Positions 1 to 15,437 of a stretch of DNA of 64,000 bases are shown in pieces. Under the pieces are notes generated by a model, which was not told the origin of the DNA, searched no databases, and was given only the letters and a program-made list of their open reading frames with translations. Positions within the stretch are counted from its first letter, which is position 1. Each line of letters starts with the position of its first letter. Origin of the DNA: Corella eumyota (lineage: Eukaryota; Chordata; Ascidiacea; Phlebobranchia; Corellidae); the NCBI GenBank assembly GCA_963082875.1, contig OY720103.1, positions 1,426,001 through 1,490,000 of the forward strand. Direction: 5' to 3'. Both the position numbers and the translations under genes were made by a program.

Positions 1-240
1 GTATGGATTGATTAACGGATAGAAGGATCGAATGGGTCGGATGTGTTAATGGGTAATCTGAATAGGTGAGGGTTAGGGTAAGGGTTTAATTCATGAAATT
101 TTCTTTGTTTAATTAAATATCCGTCAAATATGCATTTGAATTATGTAATATCTATTTAATATATATTCGATTCAGTTAATAAAACTTGATCCATTAATCC
201 GTTCGATCCGTTGATCCGTCAAATATATATTTTTGTCAAG
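1..240. mobile_element. MITE-like element with imperfect terminal inverted repeats (possibly cut by the window edge)
   Basis: The left arm near 6-32 (GATTAACGGATAGAAGGATC) is a diverged inverted match to the right arm near 190-225 (CCGTTCGATCCGTTGATC). The interior, 40-115, closely matches 11077-11155 inside another small element in AHCY intron 1, including a GGGTTAGGGTAAGGG core. There is no coding capacity. Short size, inverted ends and a second copy of the core point to a non-autonomous DNA transposon. The outer end may lie outside the window. Confidence 0.45.
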
Positions 241-285
241 TAGATTAAGTCCGATTCTCAATGTTTTACGGAACTATGTAAAAAA

Positions 286-325
286 CGGAGTGCTTGTGCG
301 GAGTGCTTGTGCGGAGTGCGGAGTG
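286..325. repeat. 13-bp tandem repeat
   Basis: CGGAGTGCTTGTG occurs twice in tandem, followed by two shortened CGGAGTG units. It is a simple local repeat with no sign of function. Confidence 0.6.
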
Positions 326-364
326 TTTTGATTTTTTTTATAATAAGTTTTTTAAATTTTTTAT

Positions 365-387
365 TGACGTCACTTATGGTGACGTCA
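365..387. promoter_or_regulatory. Two perfect CRE-type palindromes (TGACGTCA)
   Basis: TGACGTCA occurs at 365-372 and 380-387, and again at 508-515 and 1010-1017 in the first and last units of the adjacent satellite. The sequence is the CREB/ATF consensus. No gene start can be seen nearby, so a regulatory role is only a possibility. Confidence 0.25.
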
Positions 388-508
388 TCAGAATGTTATG
401 CTGGGACGATGATAGCATAAAGTTAACATACAACCATCTGTGGTACAAAAAATGTAGAAAACTATACACAGCAGGTACTGATGAATGATAATAATATTAT
501 GCGGTAAT

Positions 509-1045
509 GACGTCATAACCCCTGTGTGCAACATTTCTATTGCCCATTCCTAAAGTAAATTAAATTTGCAATCGAATAATGCTAACTAAAAGTTGGCACA
601 AAGGGGATAAAGGGGTTAACGAGACCATTATTTGACAAAATAACGTATTTCGATTATTAGTTTTGGGGCGGAAAAGACGTTATAACCCCTGTGTGTCACA
701 TTTTTATTGCCCCAACCTTAAAGTAAAACTAATTTGCAATCAAATAATGCTAACTAGAAGTTAACATGAAGGGGATAAAGGGGTCAACTGGAGCATTATT
801 GGACGAAATAACGTATTTCGATTATTAGTTTTGGGGCGGAAAAGACGTTATAACCCCTGTGTGCCGCATTTTTATTGCCCCAATCCTATACTAAATCTAA
901 TTTGCAATCAAATGATGCTAACCAAAATTTCACATAAAGGAGAAGAAGGCGTCAACGGAAGAATTATTTGCCGAAATTACGTATTTCGATTATTAGTTTT
1001 GAGCGGAAATGACGTCATAACCCCTGTGTGCCACATTTCCAACTA
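509..1045. repeat. Tandem satellite, about 167 bp, 3.2 copies
   Basis: Units begin at 509, 676, 844 and 1011, each with GACGT(C/T)ATAACCCCTGTGTG, giving periods of 167, 168 and 167 bp. Within a unit come a conserved CACATTTTTATTGCCC stretch, a GGGGATAAAGGGG-like stretch and AACGTATTTCGATTATTAG. Copies are diverged by substitutions but not in length. An open frame across 831-1052 is a by-product of the repeat, not a gene. Confidence 0.8.
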
Positions 1046-1074
1046 TGGGTGAAGTCAATTGCTTACATCTGAGT

Positions 1075-2130
1075 TATTGGTAAAAGTACCCGCCCCCTGA
1101 GATTTTAGTAAAAGTGCCTACCTCTAAAGAATAGGCAAAAGTGCTTGCCCTTTGAGGTAATGGTAAAAGTGCTTACCACAGAGAAATTGGTTAAAGTGCC
1201 CACCCCCTGAGATATTGGTAAAAGTGCCTACCTCTAAAGAATAGGCAAAAGTGCTTACCCTCTGAGATAAAGGTAAAAGTGCTTACCACAGAGAAATTGA
1301 CGAAAGTCCCCACCCTATGAGATATTGGTAAAAGTGCCTACCTCTAAAGGATAGATAAAATTGCCTACCTTAGAAATATTGGTGAAAGTGCCTACCCTCT
1401 GAGTTATGAGTAAAAGTGCCTACCTCTGAGTTATTGGAAAAAGTTCCTACTTATGTGTTATAGGTAAAACTGCTTATCTCTAAGTTTGACTTATACGTGC
1501 CTTCTTTTGTGTTATAGGTAAGAGTGCCTATCTCCAAGTTAAAAGTGCCTCCCTTTACATTATATTTACAAGTGCCTCTCGCAATTTTAGATTAAAGTGC
1601 CTACTTTTGAGTTATTGGTGGTAAAAGTGCTCACCTCAAAGATATAGATAAAAGTGTCTACCTTTAGGTAAAGGTGCCTTCCTTAAGGTTATATGTATAT
1701 ATATGACCTGCCTATGATTTATAGTTAAAAGCTCCTACTCCAAAATTGTAAGTACAAGTGCCTATCTCTAAGTTATGGTTATATATGGCCTACCTCTAAG
1801 TTATAGTTAAAAGTGCCTTACTTAAAGTTGCAGGTGAATGCTTCTAAATTTAGGTATAGGCACAAATGCCTACTCCAAAATTTATAAGTAAAAGAGCCTA
1901 AATCAAGATTATAATGACAAGGCTACCCTGAAGTTATAAGTAAAAGTGCTTACCCCAAATTAATTATTAAAAGGGCCTGCATCGAAGTTATAGACAAGTG
2001 CCTACTTCAAAGTTATAGGTAAAGGTGCCAAATTTAAGTATAAGCGCAAGTCCCTACCCCAAAACTATATGTAAAAGAGCTTATGTCAAAGTTACAAACC
2101 AAGTGCCTATCCTAAAAGATATTTGCAAGC
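1075..2130. repeat. Minisatellite (about 27-28 bp, core AAAAGTGCCTACC) with a 110-bp higher-order unit
   Basis: Variants of GGTAAAAGTGCCTACCTCTA repeat about every 27-28 bp. In 1091-1420 four variant units form a higher-order repeat: CCCCCTGAGA-type starts fall at 1091, 1201 and 1311, exactly 110 bp apart. Beyond about 1450 the units decay but remain recognisable to about 2130. There is no coding frame. Confidence 0.8.
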
Positions 2131-2149
2131 CGCCTTGCTTAAGATTAAC

Positions 2150-5100
2150 AGTTTACAAGTTTCTGTCTACCTAAGAGCCTAGCTAAAAAATTAAAAAACT
2201 GCACCTAAACAAGCGTAACAAAAAATCAACATAACACTGAAAGAACAAGAAAACAAAAAAATAAAGAATAAAAAAAATAATAAAATTATCGATTTTTGTG
2301 GTTAATCAGCAGTAAATATCATAGGTTTGGTGAATAACGACAATATTTCAATTTACCCATACTTCAAGGGTGGGTTTATTAAACTTCTGAGGTGATGCTT
2401 GTCTTTGCTTCTGATCCAATTTTTCCGAATGTTTTTTTGCTTAAAGTTAACCAAGAATTGTCAAAGTTTTTTGTTTGGTTTTCCTTTCTCTTGGAAAGTT
2501 TTTTCTTCCTTATTTTTACAGCTAAATAAATAAATATTTATTATGTTATTAAAAAGATTTAAATTTAAAACATAACTAACTTTTACATGGAAAAAGTGAC
2601 TTACTTTTGGTGCACACAATGAAAACATTATTCAACTCTTTTTTATTGGGTTTAGGTTATCTTATTAAAGGTTGGAAGGTTTCTAATAATAAAGTAATGC
2701 AAGTTTTTAAACAGTTTATCAAATGTTTTAAATTGGTATATTACTTTTATAATTCTAAAACTGAGCCAAAGTACTTACATGAGTGTATGCACATTTCTTG
2801 ATCTTTATTTATTTGAATAACATAATTTAATCAACAATTGATTTCAGGTTTCAGACAGGTTGAAAGATCACAACTAGATAAACAAGCGAAAATAAAAATT
2901 TAAAACTTTTATCCAGTAAACTACGGTAATTTTATTCAATACAAATATAAAAATAAAGTTATTTTTGAAATTAAAAAAAATATTTAAATAAAAAAATTAC
3001 CGTACTATTTGGTATATCTTCCTTGTCATTTATCTAAATAACATTTTCTGAGTAAAATACCAATTTCGTTGAACTTAAATAAAAATATGTGTTGTTAAAT
3101 TTATAAAAAAAAACATTTTTTAGAAGTTATTGGTTTGTACAAAGGCTTACCTAAAAATAACCTAAAAATAACAACAAAATCGCCTACCCACACTTAAATT
3201 GTTTGAAGATGCTAACATAAAAATATTCTTAAAAGTGCCTACCCATATTTTAATTACTATAAAAAGGTTTTTACACAAAAGTGCCTACTAACCTTTATTT
3301 AAACAAAGAAATGTTTATCTAGAACTAATTTAGTCACAGAAATAAACTTACCCAAAAAAGTTTGAGTTGAGATCTGTTGTTTAATCTTACTTAAACTTGG
3401 ACCCAATAGGCTAGGTTCAATAACAAAAATTCACTTTCTCAGAGAACTTCTAATACAGTAACTAAAATAATATAAGAATTAATTAAATATCTTATATAGT
3501 ATTCTAAATTGTGATATTAATTCTATTTTACCAAAAATGAGTAAAAGTACATACATAAGTGCACTCAGATTTATTGATACTTATTCTTCGATAAAAATGT
3601 GTCATTGATAACTGACTTCACCCTCTTGGGAGGTTGAAAGTTCGCAACTAAGAAAACAAGCAAAAAACATAATTTAGATTAATATAAAAATTTTAGTTTG
3701 ATATTTTAAACCAGTAAAATACTTTAACCCGATTTGGTATAGTGGGTTACGAAACAAACTTTCATAACTTATCAATAATAAATAATCTTGCAAATTTTAA
3801 TTAACAAACTATCAGTAAAATAATACAGGGACAAATTAATATAATTAGTAATTTTGTTACCATACTTTTTTGTATATCTTTGATAGCGTGACATTTTTCT
3901 AGATTACATAATAAGTAAATCACCAAATTGTTGTGCTAAAATGAATAATATTTGTTAAATTTATATAAAGTGTTTATCAGAAGTTATATATTTGTACAAG
4001 GGCCTACCAAAAAAAGGTTAAACAACAAAGGTGCCTACTCATATTTAAATTAATTTAAGGTATTCATATAAAAATATTACAAAATAGTTTAATCTTACTT
4101 TAACTTGGACACAAGATGCTGGGTTCAATAACAATGTCAGTCTCGGAGACTATAAATAAAAGTTTAAAATGTAATTACAATGCTAGAAATTTAAAGACTC
4201 AAAATAAAAAATTGGACTTACTGTGGTGCACACACAAAGAAGGTTGCAACGGTCTCAAGACAGTCCAAGAATTGTTAGAAGGGCCAATCCAGATGTAAAG
4301 TTAGACAAGTGTCTACCCAGTATTAAAATATAAAGGTTGGTAAATGGAGATAATATTTCAGTTTCACTTATACCTTAAGTGATCCAATTTCGACAACTGT
4401 TTCTTTAATTTATTAATATCCAAAGGCCAATAAAGTTTTTGTTTGTTTTCTCTTGTCTTTAAAAGTTTTTCTTCTTTAAACTTTACAAACTAAAAAAATA
4501 AAAGTTTAGAATGTTATCATAAAAATTTAAATTAAAAACATAACTAACTTTTATATTGAAAAAGTTCCTTACTTTTGGTACACACAGTAAAAAGATTATT
4601 TAATTCTTTTTTATCGAGTTTAGGTTATCTTCTTATAGGTTGGAAGGTTCCTAATAGAGTAACATAAGTTATTAAATAGTTTATTAAATTTTTTAAATCG
4701 TAATATTATTTTTATATTACAAAAAACGAGTTTAAAGTACTTACTTACATGAGGATATGCACATTTTTTGACCGTACTTTTTTGAACAATTATCTAGATT
4801 GCATTTTCTGCATAAAATACAATTTTTGTCAGGCTAAAATAATAAAATGTTTGGTAAATTTATAAAAAGTTCCTTTTTTAAAGAAATTGGTTGGTGAAAA
4901 ATCTTATTAAAAAGTAATGTGCCTACCAAAATTTATTCCAACAAAGAAAAGTGTTTATCAATTAGTTACAAAATTTAAGCTTACCCAGAAAAAAAGTTTT
5001 TAAGTTGGTTTTATTTTAATCAAGCCAATTGTTCAATCTATTTTAAACTGGACACAAGAGGCTGGGTTTAATTACAATTTTCAGCACTTGGGCAAAATGT

Positions 5101-5650
5101 CTAGAGACTATAAATAAAAGTTAAAAAAGTATATAATTAGAATGCTTTAAATTTAAAGTCACAAAACATTCAAGTACTTACTTTTAGTGCAAACACAGGA
5201 AAAACTTTATTCAGTTATTTTCTCATTGGGTTTAGGTCATCTTTCAGGAAAGTTCCTTCACTTTTTTAAAGATTGGAAGATTTCTAATATAGTAACGTAT
5301 GTAAATTATTAAATTAAATATTCTAAATTGTTGTATTAATTTTATATTATAATAACTGGGTGAAAGTACTTACATAGGTGATCACAAATTTCTTAATGCT
5401 TTTTTCATTGGAATACTGACTTCACCATCTTGGTTGTTTAATTTTTCTAAAACTTGTACACAAGATGGTGGGTTTAATAACTGTTTCCATGTTCTTAAGC
5501 GCAGAGGCAGCAAAAAATTTGCTTTCTTCATCAAAGAGTTTGCTGAATCAATTAAAAAACAAAAATAAGCATAAATAAAAGCACCAAAAAATATATATAT
5601 AAGTTTTTACTTGAGTGCACACAAATAGAAACTTCCTTGGGTTGCAGAAA
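2150..5650. repeat. Degenerate long repeats, no gene seen
   Basis: Blocks recur in similar order. A GTGCACACA-type block followed by ATTGGGTTTAGGTTATCTT occurs near 2605, 4575 and 5185, with a shorter version near 4205 and 5605. An ACTTGGACACAAGATGCTGG-type block occurs near 3397, 4105, 5045 and 5452. The AAAAGTGCCTACC motif of the minisatellite to the left reappears near 3230, 3280 and 4030. This looks like an old, decayed tandem array with a unit of several hundred bases. Open frames at 2607-2801 and 4116-4298 lie inside the repeats and resemble no protein I know. Confidence 0.55.
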
Positions 5651-7841
5651 TCTTGATTGTTCTTTTTTTACGTTCAGTGATTCTAAACAAATTTGCCAAA
5701 CTGAAAAGTTAGTTAGATGATTAAATACTGATTCTTTTGTTCATTATTTTTAATATGTATATTACTTTAAAAATAAAAATCATTTACCACTTTGAAAACT
5801 ATACTTAAGTTTAAAGTAGAAAAGAAAGTTTAAGTTTAAAGTAGAAAAGAAACACTTACTCAACAAAATTCCACATTTAAAAATAAAATGAGTTTTTAAT
5901 TATATAATTATATAATGCTTACCATGTTTATTAGTGATATTTTATTCTGATTCAGGAATTTTTTCTTTAAATCATCTTTTTTTTAATAAAACTGTTGCTG
6001 GCAAGGAAAAACTTAACGCACATTTTACCAGAAATGTAATTTAAACTCATATGTAAGCTATATATATAAACCTAAATAATAACTACGGCTTGTTAAAATA
6101 AACAGATCCTTTCTACTTTATGGTCCCCAATATTAGTAAGAACCATAAAGTACAAAAGAAGATTAGCAAGGACTGTGAAGTACAAGAGTTCAGTTATTCA
6201 TTCAAACAATTATTCATTGAACAAAACAAATTTTATTTAAAATTACTAAAGGTTTTACAAAATAAAATTTATATATTCACAAAAAAGGATGACAACGTAA
6301 GATTTTTATGTTTGTATGTGTCATGTATATAATAACAACATTTAGAAAAAATAGACACCTTATGCCTGATGGCATGCACATTAACTGGCTTCTTTCTCAG
6401 TCAGGTATCATAACCATAATAGCAATATTTACAATCTTTATACCATGCACACATGCCAGAATGTTACCAAGCAAAAATGAGTAAGCTATTTTGTGACACG
6501 CCTGTAGCATAATTCCGCATACGATTTCTAAAAATAGACCCTGTGAAACGACTTAGATTGTTTAAAAACTTTTGGCACAGAGTCATTTTAATCTATCATG
6601 GGATTGTTTATGGTAGGATAATAAGAATAACTTGGTAGTGTATATAGCAATGTAAAAGTTTTGGAGTTAAAAATTGACCTTATGCAATTTTGAAATTAGT
6701 TTTGATTAAAAAATAAATTTTTAAAATCTTTTTTTTTGAAAAAGAATTTTTTTTCCTACAACATTTTACATATTTTAATAGTTTTAGTATCAATTTGACC
6801 ATGAAGATGTTAAGGAATTTCATAACAATAACCATCAAAATATAAGTTTGAATAATTTTATTTTATGCATGTTAAAAATTTTATACATGCTTTTTTTAAC
6901 GAAACTATATTAGCTTTGGTTTTTAGAAAGAATAAGAAAAAAGACATTGTGATCACAAAGAATGAACACACTTAATAAGAAATAAAAAAGTTTAATTTTG
7001 TGTTATAAATGTATTGTATACATGTGTTATGTTAAGTTTGCCAGGAATAAACTAACTTAATCACATATTGTTAATGGTGTGTTTTTTGCAAAATATTTCT
7101 TGAAGCTTGACAAAAGTTTTTTTTAAGTCATCACGCTTTGAATTCTCTTTGCATGGTTACTTTTTAATTGTGCTTTGAAAATAAGCAATTCAATAACTAG
7201 CTGCTTGGTTAATTTTGCTTAAAAATTTGGTTTCATTCATTTTTTGCCAATTTTTCTTTTCCAACAATTTTCTTTAAATTAGCATTGTAGTTTGGCATGT
7301 TTTTATAAGCAATTAATTTTTTCTTTTTTTTCAAAATAGTTTTTAACATGCTTTTAGTGTTTTCAATGTTTTTCCAGAGAAGTTTCATTTTGTTAGAGCA
7401 TAAAAACAGCAAAAATAAACCTCAAATCTTGAAAAAAAACGATGTCATAGTTTTTATACTGCAGTATGTTGTGTGCATTATTCTTTACTCAGTATTGTTT
7501 TTTAAAGCTCTTTATTTTCTCTCAAGGCTTTATTTGTTGTAACACTGCATTTTTAGTTGTTCGTAAATTCGTTGAAGTAAAATTAGCATAATGTCTGCAC
7601 AATTTTTTGGAGCGAGCAGTATTTACTCTGTGTCCCCACCTGACGGATAAAAAATTTTGCCCAAAAATGTCTTTATGGGACGATAAAAAGACAATTACGT
7701 GATTTTAGTAGAAAAACACAAAACATTGCCAAATATACCCAGTTTTGGGGTAAAATATTAATAAAAATTATATTTTAATGCTGTTATAAACTTGATTAAA
7801 GAGAATGTAGCCTGAATTTTCATTTAAACAAAGATTTTTTG
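5651..7841. other. AT-rich intergenic stretch with no recognised gene
   Basis: Only short, low-complexity open frames are present (for example 6120-6332 and 7348-7542), rich in Lys, Ile, Phe and Leu as expected of AT-rich noise. A 25-bp direct repeat lies at 5805-5854. The right end approaches the AHCY 3' end. Confidence 0.5.
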
Positions 7842-7993
7842 TTTATTTTATACCTTATTTAATAAATACTCATCTTAACGTAACTATGAAGATACTTAAA
7901 CCATCCAAGAATCTATTTAAACAAACACAAAATACCGAAAATGTGTTATGGTACATAAAAACATAGCTCTTGATAACTTTTCTTGAATTTATT
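7842..7993 (-). terminator. Candidate AHCY polyadenylation signals
   Basis: Read on the minus strand, AATAAA occurs at 7993-7988 and 7847-7842, about 150 and 296 nt beyond the AHCY stop codon. Either could end the mRNA. The sequence alone cannot tell which is used. Confidence 0.4.
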
Positions 7994-8142
7994 AACGTTT
8001 TATACCATTTTAAAGGAATGAACAAAAAAATTATCCAGGATATTAATGCACTAAAATCAGAATATTTTACAATAAACTTGGAACTCCTATTAAAGCACAA
8101 TTTACAAAGTTAAAATTGCATATAATACAAATGAATGGCAAA

Positions 8143-11372
<3,230 letters not shown>

Positions 11373-12055
11373 ATTGTATAAATTTATTCAAAATTTAAAT
11401 TAAATTTAAGTAAAATCTTCTAATTTAGGTAAATTAAAGCACGTGCTGCAACAGAACGACCTTCCACGAAACGAAATAAAATCGATTGAGGCCGAGCACA
11501 TGCGTTTCAGCCTTTTTATAGTTTCAAAAAATCACTAAAGCATATCGTAAAATGATGACGTGTTTAGCAAAATTTCAAAAAAACAAAGAAACACTAAATT
11601 TTTAGTTTAAAATATAATAAAAAATTTATTATAATTATTAAAATTATTTTAATTAATAAACCTTTTTGTAAAACATTTTTAAAATGATTAAAAAAATTAT
11701 ATAAAATAAAATTAGTCAGCAAATCCCCATCACATGATTTTCAGTTAGTCATCATTTTTTATTTATCTTCGTCGCTTTGTTGCTGTTCGATAAAAATCAA
11801 TAAGTTAGGCTGTTTTTCGGTATTTTGACACAATTATTTACACTATTATACCCCAAATTTATAAAATACAGGTAATGAATGTAATTTATTTTAGTTAGGT
11901 ACTAGTTTAGATAAGAAAACGCGCTTTATTTACATATACGACAAAACTTAAAAAATGCCGTCGATTTTTCCGAAGTATAAAACTTTATCATTTTTTGTTT
12001 TTAGATATTATTTTTATTGTGATTTAAGTTTATAACAAACGTGTAAACCAAAACA
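11373..12055. promoter_or_regulatory. Divergent AHCY / ATP6V0D1 promoter region
   Basis: 683 bp separate the two start codons, so the core promoters of both genes must lie here or in unseen 5' UTR introns. A perfect palindromic E-box GCACGTGC is at 11439-11446, about 70 bp before the AHCY ATG. An MITF/TFE-type box TCACATGA is at 11730-11737. CAG|GTAATG at 11871 could be the donor of a 5' UTR intron for ATP6V0D1. None of these is proven by sequence alone. Confidence 0.4.
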
Positions 12056-14538
12056 ATGGGTACCTACACCTTTGATATGGCTGAAATGCTGTTTAATGTG
12101 GATAATGGATTTCTGGAAGGCTTAATACGGGGATTTAAAAACGGAATTTTATCAAAAGAAGACTACAGGCATTTAACACAATGTGACACTCTAGAAGGTG
12201 ATAAAATAAACAAAGTTCAATGTTTACTGTTCATAAAGTAATTATATATACTTAATTATCAACATTAACATTTAACATTTTTTTAGATTTAAAGTTACAC
12301 TTACAAGGGACTGGTTACGGACATTTCTTAGCCAACGAGCCCTCACCGTTAACTGTTGCAGTTATTGACGATAAACTGAGAGAGAAATTAGTTATTGAAT
12401 TTGAATATGTTCGGAATCATGCTTACAAGGATTTGGCAACTTTTTTGGATTTTGTCAAGTAAGTTAAATTTGTTTCTACAGCCAACCTTTTATTACCTTC
12501 TATGTTTCCAAAACTTACCAAATTTAAATAAAATATGTTGTAAGTTTGTTTTGGGTTTATACAATATAACAAAGTAATATATGCTGGCCTTTACTTTAAT
12601 TTGTAAATTTCTTTACAGATACAGCTACATGATTGACAACATTATTTTGCTAATTACTGGGACTTTGCATCAGCGACAACTTTCCGAACTTCTGCCAAAA
12701 TGTCATCCACTTGGAACCTTTGATCAGATGGAAACTGTGACAATTGCAACAACAACTGCTGATTTGTACAACGCCATCTTGGTGGACTCTCCTTTAGGTA
12801 AGCTATGCTTGGGTCTTTTCAAATAAAATTGTCAGATTCTGTTTTGTAAAAAGGATTTTTGAATTGCTTGATGTAATCCTTCATTTAGCATAAGTTTTTT
12901 ACATTTTGTAACTTCTATTTAATGTGTAATAAAGATATTCTGTATTGTCATGTTTTAAAATAATTGTAAATTAAGAATATGAGTTATAAAGTTTGTGGTA
13001 AAATCAGATAATCAATTTGTTAATGTTTTGTGCATCTTTGACGAAAATTTTGTGTTCTAGCTCCCTTTTTCCAAGAGTGCATTTCAGAAGAGGACTTAAA
13101 TGAGATGAATATTGAGATCATCAGGAACACACTTTACAAGGCTTATTTGGAGGCGTTTTACGATTGGTGCAAAGCTCAGGGAGGAGCAACAGCGGATGTG
13201 ATGTGTGACATTCTTGCTGTAAGTAAAATTTATGTGAAAAGTTAACTTGCATGGCAAAAAGTGTAGACACTTTAAAAATTTTATTACTTCTGCAGTTTGA
13301 AGCTGACCGTCGATCTATTATCATCACAATCAACTCTTTTGGAACAGAATTGACCAAAGAAGATCGTGCTAAACTTTATCCCCGTCGTGGAAAGTTGTAC
13401 CCAGATGGCTTGGTTGAATTATCAAGAGCTGACGAGTATGAAGCAGTAAAAAGAGTGGCGGAATATTACTGTGTAAGTTGTGTTTAATACAAATCTATGT
13501 GTGTTACAATTCAGATTCTTACTGTATAGTTGGTGGAATAGACTTTGAGTAAACTATGAAACATTGAATTAAAATCTAAGTCCAGTTATTTACTTGTTTA
13601 AACTGGGTCTAATTTTTGATAAAAATATTACATTTTTTTGTAGGATTATCGGCCATTGTTTGAAGGTACTGGAAATAATCCAGGAGACAAAACATTGGAA
13701 GACAAGTTCTTTGAACATGAGGTGACCTAGAGTAAAGTGTAAATGTGTAAAAAGTTTAACAAATTAAAATAATTTGTAATAGTATTGTTGCATGGGAATT
13801 TTTGCATAAAAATCGAAACACTTTTGCATGGACAAAGTGTTTGTAATTACTTAGCCTGCTCTTATAATTTGAATTTATTTTTGGATTTGTTTTTTTTTTG
13901 CTGCGATTTTACACTAAATTTGGCAACTTGATATTTGCCAAGTATTATTTTTTACACAAAGTTTGGTTGTTGCGCTTTGCGTTGATTGACTTGAATTGCT
14001 ATATGTTAAGATGGACAGCTTTTAACAGACACAAGATTTGTCAGAATTTAGTTGTGAGTTAATTAAAATATTCAAAAAAAAAAATTCAGTGCTAGTAAGG
14101 TAAATATTTAGACTAAGATAGCAGCAAAAAAGCTCCTCAAGTATAATTTAAAGACTGTTAAAACTTTGAGGCAAAGACTCTCTTACAGGTATGTATTAGC
14201 AAGCTACTTTTTCAGTTATTTTAAAAATAATAAAGAATAGCAAATCAGTTGTTTAGTACTGTCATTGCATTCTTTAATTTGCATGCTGTTTGTAAAACTA
14301 ATAATACATGCATGCAATCAAATCTATGTTTACCCAATCTGAAGCAGTCTAACTATAAATATATTTATTTTAATAGGTTTCACTAAATGTGAACAGTTTC
14401 ATGCAACAGTTTCAATTTGGCACTTTTTACTCCTATGTGAAGCTAAAGGAACAAGAATGTCGTAATATTATTTGGATTGCGGAATGCATTGCTCAACGAC
14501 ATCGTGCTAAAATTGATTGTTATATTCCCATCATGTAA
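12056..14538 (+). CDS. ATP6V0D1: V-type proton ATPase subunit d (V0 d1), 7 coding exons
   Basis: Subunit d is the cytosolic stalk subunit that sits on the proteolipid ring of the V0 sector and couples V1 rotation to proton pumping in endosomes, lysosomes and the plasma membrane. Coding exons: 12056-12197, 12287-12458, 12619-12797, 13061-13218, 13296-13472, 13644-13721, 14377-14538. All have GT-AG borders and consistent phases, giving 355 residues (human 351). Family hallmarks in order are [111 protein letters not shown] and the C-terminal [20 protein letters not shown] followed by [12 protein letters not shown]. The protein is soluble, with no signal peptide or membrane span, as expected. The N-terminal residues [10 protein letters not shown] differ from human, but the downstream frame fixes the start. 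The last intron (13722-14376) is the longest, at 655 bp. Confidence 0.96.
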
Positions 14539-14870
14539 AAAAAAAGCACCAAGTTTTCAATTCTTTTCTCTTACTTTATAAAAAACTGATCAATTCTGGC
14601 CAATATTGTATATAGTACAATCCTGTTCACACAGTTGGCTTAGCAAATTTTTTTACTGGACCCATCAACTGAAAAACTAAATTAATTTATTATTGTAATT
14701 AAATGTTTTATTTTTTGTAGATAAATATATATTTCTTGTTTAAAGGGTCTGTTCATTTGCAACTTTGCAGTTTCTATTCAACTTAAAATATTATTATTAA
14801 CCATTTTGTCTTATTAAGAATTTGTGTATATTGGTGTAGTAAATGTTGATATGTTAGTTCTCCCTGTAAA

Positions 14871-14891
14871 AATAAAAATTTGTGCAATAAA
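14871..14891 (+). terminator. ATP6V0D1 polyadenylation signals
   Basis: AATAAA occurs at 14871-14876 and 14886-14891, about 335-350 nt after the stop codon. The stretch AATAAAAATTTGTGCAATAA recurs near 17126, at the same distance beyond the stop of paralogue B as this copy lies beyond the stop of paralogue A. That suggests the tandem duplication giving A and B included this 3' end. Confidence 0.5.
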
Positions 14892-15045
14892 TATATTGTA
14901 AAACAAACAGTCCAATAACGAGCAGAATTTTATTAACAATATTTACAAAGTATTGGTATGTTATATTGCAGCTCACAATTTGCGTTTTATAAATTTAACA
15001 TTAACTAAAAAATATTAGAAGAAAAAAAATTAAAAAAAAAATTTG

Positions 15046-15129
15046 CTATTTGCTAAAACTACACCAACGTAAACTATTTGCTAAAACTACACCAACGTAA
15101 ACTATTTGCTAAAACTACACCAACGTAAA
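15046..15129. repeat. 28-bp tandem repeat, 3 identical copies
   Basis: Units starting CTATTTGCTAAAACTACACC begin at 15046, 15074 and 15102 and are identical over 28 bp, so the expansion is recent. They lie in the otherwise featureless gap between the ATP6V0D1 3' end and paralogue A. Confidence 0.85.
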
Positions 15130-15437
15130 ATATTCTTATTTGTAGACAAACTCTTATAAAAACATGGCTTTATTTATTAATAAATAATAACGCTAGAGAA
15201 TTATATTTGTTTAAACATTACTAGTTGGAGTATAGGTTATAATATAACTGTTCAACCTTGGCTTCTTATTTAAATGTGTGTTCGTTTTACTGGGGTTTTA
15301 TTTCGCCCCAGTGATTTTAATTTGGTTTATTGATATTAAAACGTACCTTCTTTTTGGCTTATATTTCTGTATCAAAATTTTGTAAATCCTTTATACACAT
15401 TTGTTATGTAGAATCACAAACTAAACCATTAGGAAAG

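Noticed and set aside
60-90. Telomeric sequence (GGGTTAGGG) near the left edge
   Set aside because: It is barely more than one hexamer, part of a shared MITE core also found in AHCY intron 1. It is not a telomere.
831-1052. 73-codon frame in the satellite
   Set aside because: It spans the 167-bp tandem repeat and is explained by it.
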